Shown: positions 22,041-33,836, numbered from the stretch's first letter. The stretch: DNA of 64,000 nucleotides from Phyllostachys edulis (GCA_036346405.1 CM070546.1:107886826-107950825), one strand, 5' to 3'. Program-made: numbers and translations. Notes: a model not told the origin generated them from the sequence alone.

Positions 22041-22810
22041 CGGTACGATAAATTTGGTTAATACGGTGCTACCGCTAAAGAATCAACTTAGCAAAGCTGC
22101 ACTAAATCTGAATAGTAGAGCACTAGCGCTGTTGGTATATCTTGAGTGTTCTTGTCGCCATGGTTCATTGCACACTAAGGAGGAACTAGCCTGTAAGCAC
22201 TCAATTATGTACCATTCTAAATTTGCATTGCTCCCAATTCGGAGATTTGTAGTAGCTGAAATGGTGCGGCTTTTAGAAACGCAGCGACATGTATGGACTT
22301 TTTTTTTATGGTATTGGTGGTACATGACATCAGGTTTAGATCCACTTAAAGCCTTTAACCAAACCACAATGTGCTATATAACACTTGTTAAGTGTCACGT
22401 GACACTGATGCCATAAAATTTATAAGTTTTTTTGCTTAATTAACATGTTTCTCTGTTAATAAATCGATAAAAATAGCGCCACACACATAGGAGCATGTCG
22501 TCGTGCCCCTGTGAGCTGCAGTTTGGTGCCACGCGTGCCGGGTCTGCCATTGTGTCAGACGTCGTGTCGCTGCCCCGCCTGTCTCTCCCTCGGTAACTGT
22601 ACCGCATGGCTGTCGTCAAATCTGTGCCACTAATCAAAACTTGTAAGAAGCTAGGTTTGCAAATGACAAACTTGGATGTGATATGATGTTCTTCACCACA
22701 TGTGCTATCTCTTTAAGTCGTGTGTATCTTTAATATAGAGGTGTATTTTTAATGCAGAGGGCTGAAGAGTTATACTCTTCTATTATCTAAAAAATATGCT
22801 CTCTCTCACC
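22041..22810. other. Intergenic, nothing recognised
   Basis: No coding match. A 16 bp palindrome with a CACGTG core (AGTGTCACGTGACACT) lies near 22393-22408. The block 22480-22620 is more GC-rich but shows no domain. Confidence 0.4.
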
Positions 22811-23050
22811 GATCACGACTAAGTACTAGCAGCAGCGATTAAACCAAGGAAACGTTCATAGCATCCACGCCGATCACGAGCGATTAAACTATGGAAACGT
22901 TCATAGCACGCCGATCACGAGCGATTAAACTATGGAAACATTCATATCATCATATCATCACCGATCACGAGCGATTAAACTAAGGAAACATTCACAACAT
23001 CACCGATCACGATTAAATACTAGCAGCAGCGATTAAACTAAGGAAACATG
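22811..23050 (+). repeat. Five-unit minisatellite, units 41-61 bp
   Basis: Units begin GATCACGA at 22811, 22872, 22913, 22963 and 23005 and share GCGATTAAACTAAGGAAAC and close variants. The first and last units carry an extra TACTAGCAGCA block. Confidence 0.8.
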
Positions 23051-23743
23051 TCCAGCAGATTTGACAGCGACGCGGTGCGGTGCAGTGCGGCAGGCCAGGT
23101 GCAGTGCACCGGGCAGCGGCAGGCGGGCAGCCACGCAAAGTCTGCCGCGATGGCGAGCCCGGCGCGCGCGGCCAGCTCGGTGAGGGCGCGGCCGGGAGCA
23201 CGGCAGACCGCGTGAGTCCAGCGCATTGCGCGGTCTGCTGTGCTCCGGATGAGCGGCAGGCGATGTATAAGAACGAGGAGTTATGATCCCTGTACGAGTA
23301 TAAGAACGCATCTTCAGTAAATAAGAAATGATCCTCTCCATCAAAGGATTTGATGCAGACGATGTATAGTGCATGATATTAGAAAGTGATTTTCACTGTT
23401 TGATCAAAAATCAAAGATCGATACATCGGGTTTCTGCTCGGGTGAATATTTGACTCAATACACTGTTCACATTGTGAACTTTGCAACTCTACGGAGGATC
23501 CGGATCCCGGTAAATGACGCAAGCTAGGCTATGCTATGCATCTCTGACCCTCATTATGGGTATGTTTGATATGGCTGCGGCTTTTCTGAAAAGTGGCTTC
23601 TGGTTGGATTGCAGGGCTGAACGGCTGCTGGGCTGAAGAGATTTGGTGTTTCATTGTCTGACTTTTAGGTAGGCAGACTGCAGCTTCTGAGATGGAGAAT
23701 GTTTGAAATGCCCCTGAGACAAGTAATAACTTGTTTGATGCCA
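23051..23743. other. Intergenic, nothing recognised
   Basis: A GC-rich segment (23060-23240, GCGGTGCGGTGCAGTGCGG) is followed by ordinary sequence. The open frames in it match no family I know. Confidence 0.4.
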
Positions 23744-23925
23744 TTTAACGGCAATTAACACAATTGACGGTACTTAACAACATTTAACGACAAGTAATGA
23801 CAATTAACGATAATTGACTACAATTAACACAATTAGCGACGACTACCGCAATTAACGCAATATGTCATAATTAACACAATAGACCGCAATTAACACAATA
23901 AAACCACAATTAACAACAATTTGTC
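23744..23925 (+). repeat. Degenerate short tandem repeat, CAATTAACACAAT-like
   Basis: About a dozen imperfect copies of (C)AATTAAC or CAATTAACACAAT with spacing near 12-20 bp fill the region, which is almost free of G runs. Confidence 0.65.
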
Positions 23926-24047
23926 ATCAGTAAATCGTGACGCTTCCTGATTGGCTTTGCAGAAGGCTGGCAGCCAAGTTCGAAATCGTAAGGAACTGGA
24001 ATAGGTGGTACTGAAGGAAACCGTAAGCCTCCATATGTCATCAGTAA

Positions 24048-24210
24048 ACGCGTTGGATTAGTCAGTGTAACCTTCGATCTTAAACGTACTAGTCCAATTG
24101 GTTTATTGGAGTATCACTACCTTACATAATGCATAACAGAACGCGTTGGATCAGTCAGTGTACCCTTCGATCTTAAACGTACTAGTCCTGTCGGTTTATT
24201 GGCGTATTAC
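24048..24210 (+). repeat. Direct repeat of about 70 bp before a LINE fragment
   Basis: ACGCGTTGGATTAGTCAGTG at 24048 recurs as ACGCGTTGGATCAGTCAGTG at 24141, and similarity continues through TTAAACGTACTAGTCC and GGTTTATTGG. The offset is 93 bp. Confidence 0.75.
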
Positions 24211-24214
24211 TACT

Positions 24215-25706
24215 ACTTTAAATCTGTTGCAACCTCTTTTGGATAAGGTTCAATCCAGATTAAGTGAATATAAAAAGAACATGCTATCTCATGCAGAGAG
24301 ACTAGTCGTGCTAAATGCCGTCATTTCTTCCATACCAATATACCACCAGACAACGACATAGCTTTCGGCTTGGGTTATTAAGCAAATAGACAAGCGGCGA
24401 AGAGTTTAGTTCTGAACTGGAGAAGACACTTGCTTTGGCGGAAAATGTTGGGTAAATTGGAGTAGGGTGTGTCGACCAAAAAGGTTCGGCAGGCTAGGGG
24501 TGTTGGCCCTAGAGTCGTTTAGTCGTGCTCTTCGGCTACGTTGGCTTTGGTACCAATGGAAGGTGCCAGAAAAGCAATGAAATGAGATGCCATTGCCGAT
24601 AACAGAGACGGACTAGGCTTTGTTCCGGGCATCTACAATGATAAGCATCGGCAACGGTGACAAGGCAAATTTTTGGAAAGACAAGTGGTTAGGCACAATG
24701 CCACTCTCTGAACTGGCGCCAGGATTGTTCCGTATTTGCGACAATAAAAAAATCGATCGGTGTGGGACGCAATGCACGAACAAAAATGGGTAGCTGACCT
24801 GAGAAGAAGAATTACCATGCTTGCCGGACTTTGTCAAAATTTGCTCCATGATAAGGCAGGTCACACTATCTCAGCATAGGTATATTTCTTGGAAATGGAC
24901 AGCCTCGGGCGACTATTCAGCCAAATCGGCCTATGACGTGCAGTTCTTGGGGGCGGTGGATGCTCCATTTCAAAAACTTATTTGGAATATCTGGGCGCCG
25001 CAAAAGTGCAAAATCTTTGCTTGGATTCTTATCCAGCATCGACTACCGACAGCAGACATCCTGTCTCGACGTCATATGCAAAACGACTATTGGTGTCCTC
25101 TGTGTACAAACAACCCAGAAACGGTTATGCATCTGTTCGTTGAGTGTCCTTTTGCCAGGCAGTTTTGGTCTTTAGTGACCACTTGGGTGCAATGATCCAA
25201 TCTAAACCCCTCTCATTGGACATCACGTATACAAATGATCGACTGGTAGACAGATATTTTCCATTCTGGGCATGGAGTCTGTGCAAGAGGACAAGCCTCG
25301 CTGATAATCCTTACACTATGGCACATCTGGAAAGAAAGAAATAGACGGATTTTCCAGCATCTCAGACAGACACCAATAGGGCTACTTGCAGTAATTAAGG
25401 AAGAAGCTTGGGCGTGGACGCAAAGTAGGACCACCAAGTTACAGACATACTTGCCTGGTGGGGCGGTGCCTCTCGCCAGAGGACCGGCGTAAGCATGTGT
25501 ACCCGTGGATACTCAAGCCTGAGAGTCGATTTGCCCTGTGGGGCGTTGGCCTTTTTGCTTGAAGTAACCGTTGCGGTGATCACCATTTCGGTGGTCCCTT
25601 TGTTTTTCCTGCTGATTTTTCTTTCCTGTTCTTTGTAACCTTTTTTGTTTGTGATTTTTTATCCTCTTTAATGCAATAAGGACGGTCCTATCGTTTCCTC
25701 AAAAAT
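24215..25706 (+). pseudogene. 5'-truncated L1-type LINE (end of RT and zf-RVT region)
   Basis: Across several frames the sequence gives LQPLLDKVQSRLSEYKKNML and AERLVVLNAVISSIPIY (end of a plant LINE reverse transcriptase). It continues with FWKDKWLGTMPLSELAP and then an open stretch (24821-25195) with the zinc-binding RT-associated domain (WTASGDYSAKSAYDV, IWAPQKCKIFAWIL, ADILSRRHMQ, CPLCTNNPETVMHLFVECPFA). Here the C-x-x-C and H...C residues are visible. The catalytic RT core and ORF1 are absent. The 3' tail ends near TTTAATGCAATAAGGACGG and TCAAAAA at about 25706. No flanking target duplication could be found. Confidence 0.8.
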
Positions 25707-25906
25707 CTGCAATTTTCAGCGACAGCCATATTAATTACCAACATTCCCCACATACAAAATAAAGTGCCGTCCACCAGTCCTGTGGGCGAAGACATCACCA
25801 ACAGCACTCTCTTGATTGATTATGCTATATCCGATACCCTGTTAACTACGCTGGTTAGTGCCACGCTAAATCATTTTTCTGTACTGAATTTTCTGCAAAA
25901 GCAATC

Positions 25907-26368
25907 GAGTTTTTTTTTTGATTTGGCCCCAGTAGCGTCATGCAAATACAAAAATAGTACATTTGCCACCGTTTTTTCGTTAAACTAGTCCCCAAACGAC
26001 CGCAAAATCACCGTGAAGCCGACACGTGGCTCCTTTCACGGTCGCCGAGTGCGGCAAGTGTGACTTGCGGGACCGGAGCTAGCGGTGCGTGGTAGAGCAC
26101 AGAAGGGCCACCTTTCGCGGTGGAGGAGCACAGAAGGGCCACTTCTCGTGATCACCGGGCACGAAAAACGGCCGGGACACGTGTCCTTCCGCGGCCGCCG
26201 CTCAATGCAGCGTTGGCCGACTACCTTCCGTGGTCACCGAGCGTGGAAGGGCCATGTGTCGGCTCCACGGTGATTCCACGGTTGTTTGGGACTAGTTTTG
26301 CAAAAACGATGGCATAAGAGCTATTTTTGTATTTGCATGGTGCTACGGGCCAAATAAAAAAAAAATTC
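25907..26368. mobile_element. MULE-derived MITE
   Basis: The 462 bp element has long inverted repeats starting GAGTTTTTTTTTTGATTTGG and, on the other strand, GAATTTTTTTTTTATTTGG. It is flanked by a perfect 9 bp duplication AAAGCAATC (25898-25906 and 26369-26377). The terminus is similar to that of the inner MULE at 5326. The GC-rich centre has open frames without known domains. Confidence 0.85.
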
Positions 26369-26377
26369 AAAGCAATC

Positions 26378-26692
26378 TACACGTGACAATCCTTTCGGGG
26401 ATGATTTGCTGAATGTCAAAATGGTTGTTGGCGCTAGAAATGAGGAAGCTACATCTGCACGTACATGTTCAGATGTATCTTACGTAAATGAAAGAAAATT
26501 ACTCACTTGAAAATTTTAAAAATCAATCTCGTGTGATTTTAATTCTAAACTACTGTCAAGTTCTTTTAGATCTGTGATGCGAAAATTTTCTGACAAAAAA
26601 TTGAAACGCAAAAATAACTAAGCACATTAGGCTTAGGAATTGAACCGGAAACCTCAAATAGTGCAAACAAATATCACTTTGCTTAAAAAAAT
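26378..26692. other. Intergenic, nothing recognised
   Basis: Ordinary AT-rich sequence between the MITE and an LTR start. Confidence 0.45.
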
Positions 26693-28440
26693 TGTAACAT
26701 ACCAAAAATCCCAATTTTGGGAAAGTATAATGAAAATAAGTGGGATAATGATTTTGAGCATGTTTTGTGTGAAAAAACTATTTTTGCATGATTTTTGAGC
26801 TGTTTCATAAATTAAATAGTGAATTTACATGCAACCAACAACTTGGAAGAATTTTCGAGAAAAATACAGAATAGATAAATTCCTGAAATATTTACACATG
26901 AAACTATACTGTGTCAGGACCCCACCCCCCACAAAATTTTCATAAATTTTGGACCCCGTTTGCTAAGTACAAAAATTCGAAAATTATTTTGCCAGTTTTG
27001 GAAAATTCAAAAAATAATTCGAATTTCCCGCTAGACATTGGGCCGAAACCCAACTAGGCCCAACTTCTTCGCGCCCGCTCTAGCCTGCGCCAGCTCCCGC
27101 TTCCCTCTCTCGTTGACATGCTGGGCCCGTCCGACCATCTCCTCCGCCTGTAGCACGCCAGAACCCCACTGATGTCGTCGTTGCCGTCATCCTCGAGCGC
27201 CCACGGGAGGAGACCAAGGTCACACGGTCTCACCTGCTCCACCCACCGTTTCTCTCCGCCTGGGTCTCATCGCCGCACGAGAAAATCGCGAGAACCCAAG
27301 CCGACTGCCTTTTTCCCGTCGCCATTCTCATCCTCATCTCGCTACTTGAAGCTTTCCCTTCTGTGCTAAAACCCTCCACTCCCATTGATGTTTCCATTTT
27401 CCTCCTTCCCGATAAGTTTCTTCTACTATAACATTCGGAATGCATCATCGTCCCAAGCTTCGGTGCTCGTGCTCCGCGAAGCACAATCGTGTCTCGATGA
27501 GCCAAGCCCTCGACGTGCGCGTCAGCTTGTGCCATTTGGCTCACTCAATGACCTCCTCACTTCCTTGTTCTTCTATTGCAGTACAGCGCTGCAATCGGGT
27601 CTTCTTCCTCACCTCTGGTGCTACAGCAGCCGCGGAAGATCTTCATACCCGGTGAGTCCCGGTCTACTCCATGTCTGGTTTGAGCATCACCTCGTCTCAT
27701 TGAACCTCCTCGCACCACCATTTCAGCTATCGTCGCCTACACAGAGATGTCACCGTAAATCTCTTTGTCTCTGCCGCCGCCAGCGACGACAACACTTCTC
27801 CGCTGAGTTCTTGACCCTACCAAGGTCAAATTCTCCATCTATGAGTCCCCCTAAAGCTATGCATGAGCTTCATTTCAGCTGATTTCCACCAGGACGGTCC
27901 GTCACTGATCATCGTCGTCAAGCCGTCTCAACCCTGCTTCGATCTTGCTAACTGCTTCCTTGTGATCGTGGTAAGCTGCTAGAGCTTAAGCCCCCTTTAA
28001 TTTGAGTAGTTTCAAGCGTGTATGCCATAATCGCTTGTAGAGCTAATGGCGTCGCTGCGGGACATGACCGCTAGCTCGCCTTAGGCAGCCCTAGGGCCCC
28101 GAGCTACGCCTAATCACATTGCGATAACACTCTAAGCCAATTTGAGCTTCAAGCCCTCTTTCTCTTCGCCTCTAGCGCAAATGCCAAGTTGACCCAAGGC
28201 ATCCCGCTGCCTCTTGTCATCGCGCCGCCGACTTCGTCCATCTCTCCGGCCACCTTCGCCTCCCCTAGCATCACCTTGACTCCCTCTTCCCATTTCCGAG
28301 CTCCCCCGAGCCTTTCCGTGCGTGCCTCACCACCAGCGAGCTTATCCTCCTCTCGGCCATGTGCGCGCGCAGCTGCTCTTCTCTCTCTTTCTCTCTCTCT
28401 GCCAGTGGGCCCCGCTCGATCAGGTGTTAATTAGCGTTAA
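26693..28440 (+). mobile_element. Truncated Gypsy-type LTR fragment
   Basis: It starts TGTAACATACCAAAAATCCC and is similar to the LTR beginning at 60317, including AATTTTGGGAAAGTATAATG and the later GTGGGCCCCGCTCGAT-type block near 28400. Similarity to that copy fades near 28440 and the expected GGTCCCGACA end is missing, so the 3' part is lost. The GC-rich middle has no genuine coding domain. Confidence 0.65.
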
Positions 28441-29021
28441 GTCATTCATTTCACCATTGTCTGTGTAACTGTGTTCATGTCGGTCAAGTTCTCCTCCCTT
28501 TCGTCCCAGGTACATCCTACCATTTTATTGCTGATCTCTTCTCTATAAAATCTTCAAGCAGTGGCTGCTTGTGCTTTCAAAACCGGCTATATATATATAG
28601 CTAACTCGAGACATGAATTCAGCTAGCTAACTCGCTCCTTGGGCGTTTATCCTAAACATGCAGGAGAAACCACGGCCTACTTCATCGAACCTGACACACT
28701 GGAGTGTGTGATTTTCTTCATACCAATCCTCCAAGTGCTTTGTAGAATCCTCGTAAACCACGACCTCATAAGTGATAGCAGTAGAACTGAAGTTGAAGTT
28801 ATTAATTGCAGGGCGCCCATCGAGCCTGCAATGGACTTGCGATGCCCTCTAACTCGCTGATGGTTCACTGCGCAACTTAAAAATAGCAAAACCGAAATAA
28901 AATCATTAAGAGATTTGCTATTTTTAAGTCGCCTGGAATTTTCTTAAGTTTAAGTTAATTGTTGTGACCATTGGATTTGTGTAGAGATTGATGTGTCATA
29001 TGATTGGATATTGATCTAATA
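28441..29021. other. Intergenic region upstream of the bark-storage-like gene
   Basis: It contains a 73-codon frame (28639-28860) that matches nothing known to me. A hairpin has 19 bp arms with one mismatch (28872-28890 and 28914-28932), GCAACTTAAAAATAGCAAA pairing with its complement; it may be a tiny MITE or stem-loop. Confidence 0.45.
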
Positions 29022-29147
29022 GATAAAAAACGTGACTAATGGTTAAGAAAACTTTAGTCACCTTATGAATAGACAGTCCCAATGGATAAAAAATGTAACT
29101 AATGGTTAAGAAAACTTCAGCCACCTTATAAATAGACAGTCCCAATG
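29022..29147 (+). promoter_or_regulatory. 63 bp tandem duplication in the promoter
   Basis: Copies at 29022-29084 and 29085-29147 both run from GATAAAAAA to AGACAGTCCCAATG and differ at few positions. They end about 50 bp before the TATA box of the gene at 29333, so any transcription factor sites in the unit are doubled. Confidence 0.85.
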
Positions 29148-29197
29148 ATTAATTAACTAGCTACCAGGGATCATATCACATCCCAGCTCTAGCTGGC

Positions 29198-29205
29198 TAT
29201 ATATA
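29198..29205 (+). promoter_or_regulatory. TATA box
   Basis: TATATATA at about 29198 lies 128 bp upstream of the ATG at 29333. A CA-rich stretch (ACACCACACACAAAACCC) about 20-30 bp downstream is a likely transcription start, leaving about a 100 bp leader. Confidence 0.6.
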
Positions 29206-29332
29206 CGAGTGCTGATCAACACCACACACAAAACCCAATCAAACAGCACACAAACAAGTTGTCGTGTGAGCTCGAGTTCGCTAGCTTCAGTAGAGACTAG
29301 AGAGCAAACTGAGCTAACTCGCCAGAGCAACC

Positions 29333-32084
29333 ATGGGTGGTGTTAGGCAGCTCCCAGTTGCCGGCGTGGTCGTCGTTGGGTTTGCGGTGGTGCTGATGGC
29401 CACGGCAACGGAGGGGTTCATCTCGAAGAAGACGTGGCTCGCCATCCGCCGGGCGAACCGCGACGGCCCGTTCGTCGGGCTCGTCGTGCCCAACGCCTAC
29501 GAGATGGACCCCGTTCTCAACTCACCCAGCTTCAAGGCCAGCGAAACCGTCTCCTACCTGGACGTCCAAGGTACATCACATATGACATACGACAAGCTAA
29601 ATGATCAAATGAGCAGGCATACATGGATCACCGTGCATGTGCATGTGCATCAATGGACAATAATTAATTAATTATAGTAACCTACTTAACTTAGTAACAT
29701 ATATAGATATCAACTTACTATATATATCATCCTAGGCCCTAGCTCGCCTTATGTGACAAAATAATGAAATATGACATATAACATGTGGCATGACAGCACA
29801 TCAGTTTTCTTAAGCTTGCATTGTCAAGCTTCAGTTGGGTCACTGAGGGTGATATATGTATTCAGCTCGGGTACACTAGTATGATGACTGATGTGAAAGA
29901 AATATATTCATAAATGTTGTATCAGCATAAAAAAGAAATCAAATTTAAAATTTGATATAGATATAGATTTGAATATTAAATGGGGGCAAATCTTTTATTT
30001 GATTTATTTGTTAGGTTAATGCAGATTTGACCTTCTAATATTAACCAGTTTGCTTTAAGTTTTTTAATGAAACTTTATTTTAAGATTCGTAATTTTTTAT
30101 TAAATAGGTGTACCGAAGCACGCACAATTGCAAAAACATCTCTTTCAACCATTTCAGGCGAATAAAATTATTTGAATTAAGTACTTGTGCAGATAAGATT
30201 CTTAATTATTGGCATTCATATGGCAAACAAAGACAGTACTGTGCTGAAAGATTGATGCGTGCATGACGTGAAGAACCAGATGCAGACTAGTCGGCCGGGA
30301 GCTGTCTGCTTTTGCACCTAAATCTTTAGACACTGATGAACAGAATTATAACCTGGACATTAATTGACTGAACAGACGGCTTACTCCAAAAGAAAATAAG
30401 CATACGTGAAGAACCAAATGAAGGCTTGTCGGCCGGGAACTGTGTCTGCTTTTGCACCTAAATGTTTAGACACAGATGAACAGAATTAACCTGGACATTA
30501 GTTGACTGAACAGATGACTTACGTGAACAGAGACCGACTTACTCCGAAAGAAAATATGCATACTTAGATTTGTAATAACTACTGCCAAAAAAAGATAATT
30601 TGAACATGATTTATATAATATCATATACAATTAACAGGTAAAAATGTTTGCAGTGCACATGCAGAATGTTTAACTTGTAATGACTAGTATTCATACATGT
30701 TAATTTTTGCTTGAAGGGCGAAGGTTTCGCTTCGGAACCATCGGAGACCAACACGTTGTCATGGTCATGACAGGGCTGAGCATGGTATATATATACTTGC
30801 ATTTTTGTACATAAACCAGTGCATATATATGTACCTACTTAATTATCTCTTCATATATATAATGTCGATCAATAAATTAAGCAGCCGCACACTAATAATT
30901 AATCACATATTCTTCATATACATATGTACCTACTGTGCATGCAGCTCAATGCCGGGCTGACCACCCAGCTGCTGCTGAGCCTGTTCCTGGTGAAGGGCGT
31001 CGTGCACTGGGGCATCGCCGGCAACGCCAACGAGGACCTCCAGATCGGCGACGTCACCATCCCCGAGTACTGGGCCCACGTGTCCCTCTGGAACTGGCAG
31101 GTTGTACCAAATTACAGTATGCTACCTTCAGTAAAAAAAAGTCGTTTTTTTACCAATTCAAAGTTAACACGACGTCATTTGACCACTAAATTTTATCGTG
31201 TATCTTTTAAATTTTATCACCAAAAATATTATGATAGTATTTGTCCTTATAACATTTTCGTATATATAAAAGTGTAATTGCAACAAGTTTGTGCCGGTAC
31301 TAGCTTTATACCGCGCTGTGTTAATTTGCATGCATCATTAATTGGGCAGCGGTACGGCGACGGGCAAGAGAACGAGCTGTCGCTGGAGGCCGCCGGCGAC
31401 TACACGCGGGAGTACGGCTTCCTCAACTTCTCCGACCATACCGTCGGGCAGGGCAACCCGGAACTGTCGGCGAACAAGCTGAACAGCATCTGGTACCAGC
31501 CGGAGGAGATCTTCCCGGCCGCCGGCACGCCGGAGGAGCGCCAGCACGCCTTCTGGGTCCGCGTCAACAAGCGCTACTTCGCCCTCGCCGGGAAGCTGGA
31601 GGTATATAACGTTTTTTTTAACGGAGCTAGCTAGTGAAGATCTCCGGCCGGCGTCTTTGTCTGATCGCTGCATGTTTGTGTGGGCGCGCATGGATCGATG
31701 CAGGGGATGGAGCTACCGGCGTGCGTGAACGCGACGACGTGCCTGCCTCGGGCGCCGAGGGTGACTCGGGTGAGCAGGGGGTGCAGCGCCAACGTGTTCC
31801 TCGACAACGCCGACTACCGCCAGTTCCTGAGCTCCAAGTTCGGGTGCACCCCGGTGGAGATGGAGAGCGCCGCCGTCGCGCTCGTTTCGCACCAGCTCGG
31901 CGTCCCCTTCCTCACCATCCGCTCGCTCTCCGACCTCGCCGGCGGAGGCTCGGCGCTCGGCAACGAGGCCAGCACGTTCCTCAGCATCGCCGCGCAGAAC
32001 GCCGTGGATGTCATGCTCAAATTCGTGCCGCTCCTCGGCGGTGGCGGCTTGGGCGAGCAGGCCGACCTGGACGAGAGCATCTGA
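29333..32084 (+). CDS. Bark storage protein-like nucleoside phosphorylase family protein (5 exons)
   Basis: Exons 29333-29570, 30717-30784, 30945-31100, 31350-31601 and 31704-32084 join in frame with GT-AG introns into a 364-residue protein. Residues about 1-28 form a hydrophobic signal peptide (VVVVGFAVVLMATATEG), so it probably enters the secretory pathway. The body shows the purine nucleoside phosphorylase / MTA-SAH nucleosidase fold family: GTIGDQHVVMVMTGL, GVVHWGIAGNANEDLQIGDV, then EMESAAVALVSHQLGVPFLTIRSLSDLAGG, which carries the family's nucleoside-binding MES and the SD aspartate. Bark and vegetative storage proteins of this family store nitrogen; some members may keep nucleosidase activity. 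It is the only intact-looking gene here. The high-GC exons and low-GC introns are typical of grasses. Confidence 0.9.
30266..30563 (+). repeat. Tandem duplication in intron 1 of the bark-storage-like gene
   Basis: Copies of about 138 and 160 bp (30266-30403, 30404-30563) both contain ACGTGAAGAACCA, TCGGCCGGGA, TCTGCTTTTGCACCTAAAT and ACAGAATTA. The second copy has an additional ACGTGAACAGAGACCG. Confidence 0.8.
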
Positions 32085-32699
32085 GCCATTGGCCATGTAT
32101 GCAGGCACAAGTAGGATGCACGACACATGAGCAGTTGGCCAGCTCATATGTACCACTTGCATGCGTGTCCAACTTGTATACTCCGTTGGTGAGTACTCGA
32201 GTTGCAGAGAAATAATTGGCCGTGCCGCAGTTTATGTGGCCTTATAATCGTGTCAATATTCGAGTGTGAAAAACTGGCAAGTGACAAGGGAGCTAGCGAT
32301 CCATTACCGTGCGATTACATGTCATGGGTAAATCGCTCGTTTTCTCAAATAGTTTTTGAGTGAACTTATGCGTAGTAAATCTAGACAGTGGGGGACTGGG
32401 AGCACGACTTCACCGTTCCAGGATTAAAATTAGGTTTATACGCCTTTACACATATGCGAGTATATATTAGTGGGACAGAGTGTAGTACATGCGTTCCACT
32501 GTCGTTGGTCGGATCTAGAATGAAATTGATCGAGTGTTATCATATATACCACCACATATATGTGGAGTGAATGAGCAAAAATTACGGAGTGCACGTCTAT
32601 GTGTACGTGTGTTTTGATAAAGTAAAACGATATTGAACCTTGTGTCTTCTGCACCCCTGGAGCTTCATTTGGATTCGCCCCTAACTATCGTAAACTAAA
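32085..32699. other. 3' flank of the bark-storage-like gene
   Basis: It contains the 3' UTR; AATAAT at 32211 is one candidate polyadenylation signal. No further gene or repeat was recognised before the MULE target duplication at 32700. Confidence 0.45.
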
Positions 32700-33029
32700 A
32701 AAAAGCTAGGAAAATATCCATTTGACCCCCTGAAGTATTGCGCTCTGGACACTTAACCTCCTGAACTAAAAAACCATCCCTTTGACCTGCTCACGTTGTA
32801 AAACTAGTGCACTTAACCCCCTATGGTTGTTTTTCTCGGTGGTTTTGCTTACGTGGCACTCAGGCAACCTGGTTTTGCCACATGGCTGCTGTGTAGGCAA
32901 GGTGAGCTAGCAGGAGGAGGGAGTTTGAGGCTGCTGACAGCTAGGGCCCGCTTGCCAGCGACCCAGAAACAGAGCATGCACGCGATCAGACAGAGCTCCG
33001 ACCTCACCGCTGGCTATGGATTTCGTCAA

Positions 33030-33760
33030 CGACAACTAAAACTCCCAGCCCCACGCGCCTCGTCCATTCCCGCACCAACACCACCACAACCACAACCACC
33101 TCCTCCACGAACCACGCATCCCCTTCCTTTCAACACGACGTTGCCTCCGCCGTCACATTCTGAAATTCGCCAAGCATACCGTCCCATCCTCCATATCAAT
33201 GCCGCCCCAACCTTCATTACCTCCCTGTGGCCGCACAGAGCCAATCCGTCGACGAAATGGCCGCCGGAATCACACCGGTGACCAATGCGCTGCCCACGCC
33301 CTAATCCCCATCACCGCCACAGGCATTCTACCGCTCTATGCCGTCCCGAACCATGCCATCTGTGTCACTGCAATCACGCACCCCTCCTAAATCTGTCTGT
33401 GTCCACGCTCTAGCCGGACGACCATCGAAGCTCGCCGTTGTCGAGCTCCTCCTCTCCGCCCATGGAGTCGCAGTCACTAGCTCTCCCCTTTGCGCCCTAA
33501 GCCAAGTCGTCACCACCGGAAGCTTTCCTACATCCACGCGGTGCTCTTGTGCACGCAACACAAGTCGGAGGACCGTCGGAGTCCACTGCCGGTGCCACTC
33601 CTATTTCCACGACCCTCGCCCCACCCCACGCCATCTCAAATGGGTTTTCAAGGCCCGGGAACACGCTGTGCGCACGTTCGCATCGCATCTCCATTGCCAA
33701 AACTCACCGTCGCCCGCAACTGCCGCCTCCTCTGTTTTTCCTGCACCATGAAGTGAGGGA
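33030..33760. other. GC-rich interior of the MULE, possible captured sequence
   Basis: C-rich on the plus strand (CACCACCACAACCACAACC and many CCGCC), it is open in several frames on both strands without a recognisable domain. In grasses such interiors of small MULEs are often host gene fragments (Pack-MULEs), but I could not name a source. Confidence 0.35.
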
Positions 33761-33836
33761 GAAGAAGCATAGTGTTGAGCTGACACTGTGTGCACTCGGT
33801 TGAGTTAAGCCAGCCACCCACTACCGGAGACGGCTT

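Noticed and set aside
22393..22408. 16 bp palindrome with a G-box core as a promoter element
   Set aside because: No gene starts nearby on either strand, so there is nothing to support regulation.
22811..23050. CRISPR-like array
   Set aside because: Unit and spacer lengths vary, the spacers are themselves repetitive, and the context is plant nuclear DNA. It is a minisatellite.
31338..32162. Long minus-strand and shifted plus-strand frames over the bark-storage-like exons
   Set aside because: They are shadows caused by high GC in exons 4 and 5. The five-exon plus-strand model has matching splice sites and family motifs.
33026..33803. Several overlapping frames in the MULE interior as a gene
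   Set aside because: No frame has a domain or splice support. Kept only as a possible captured fragment.
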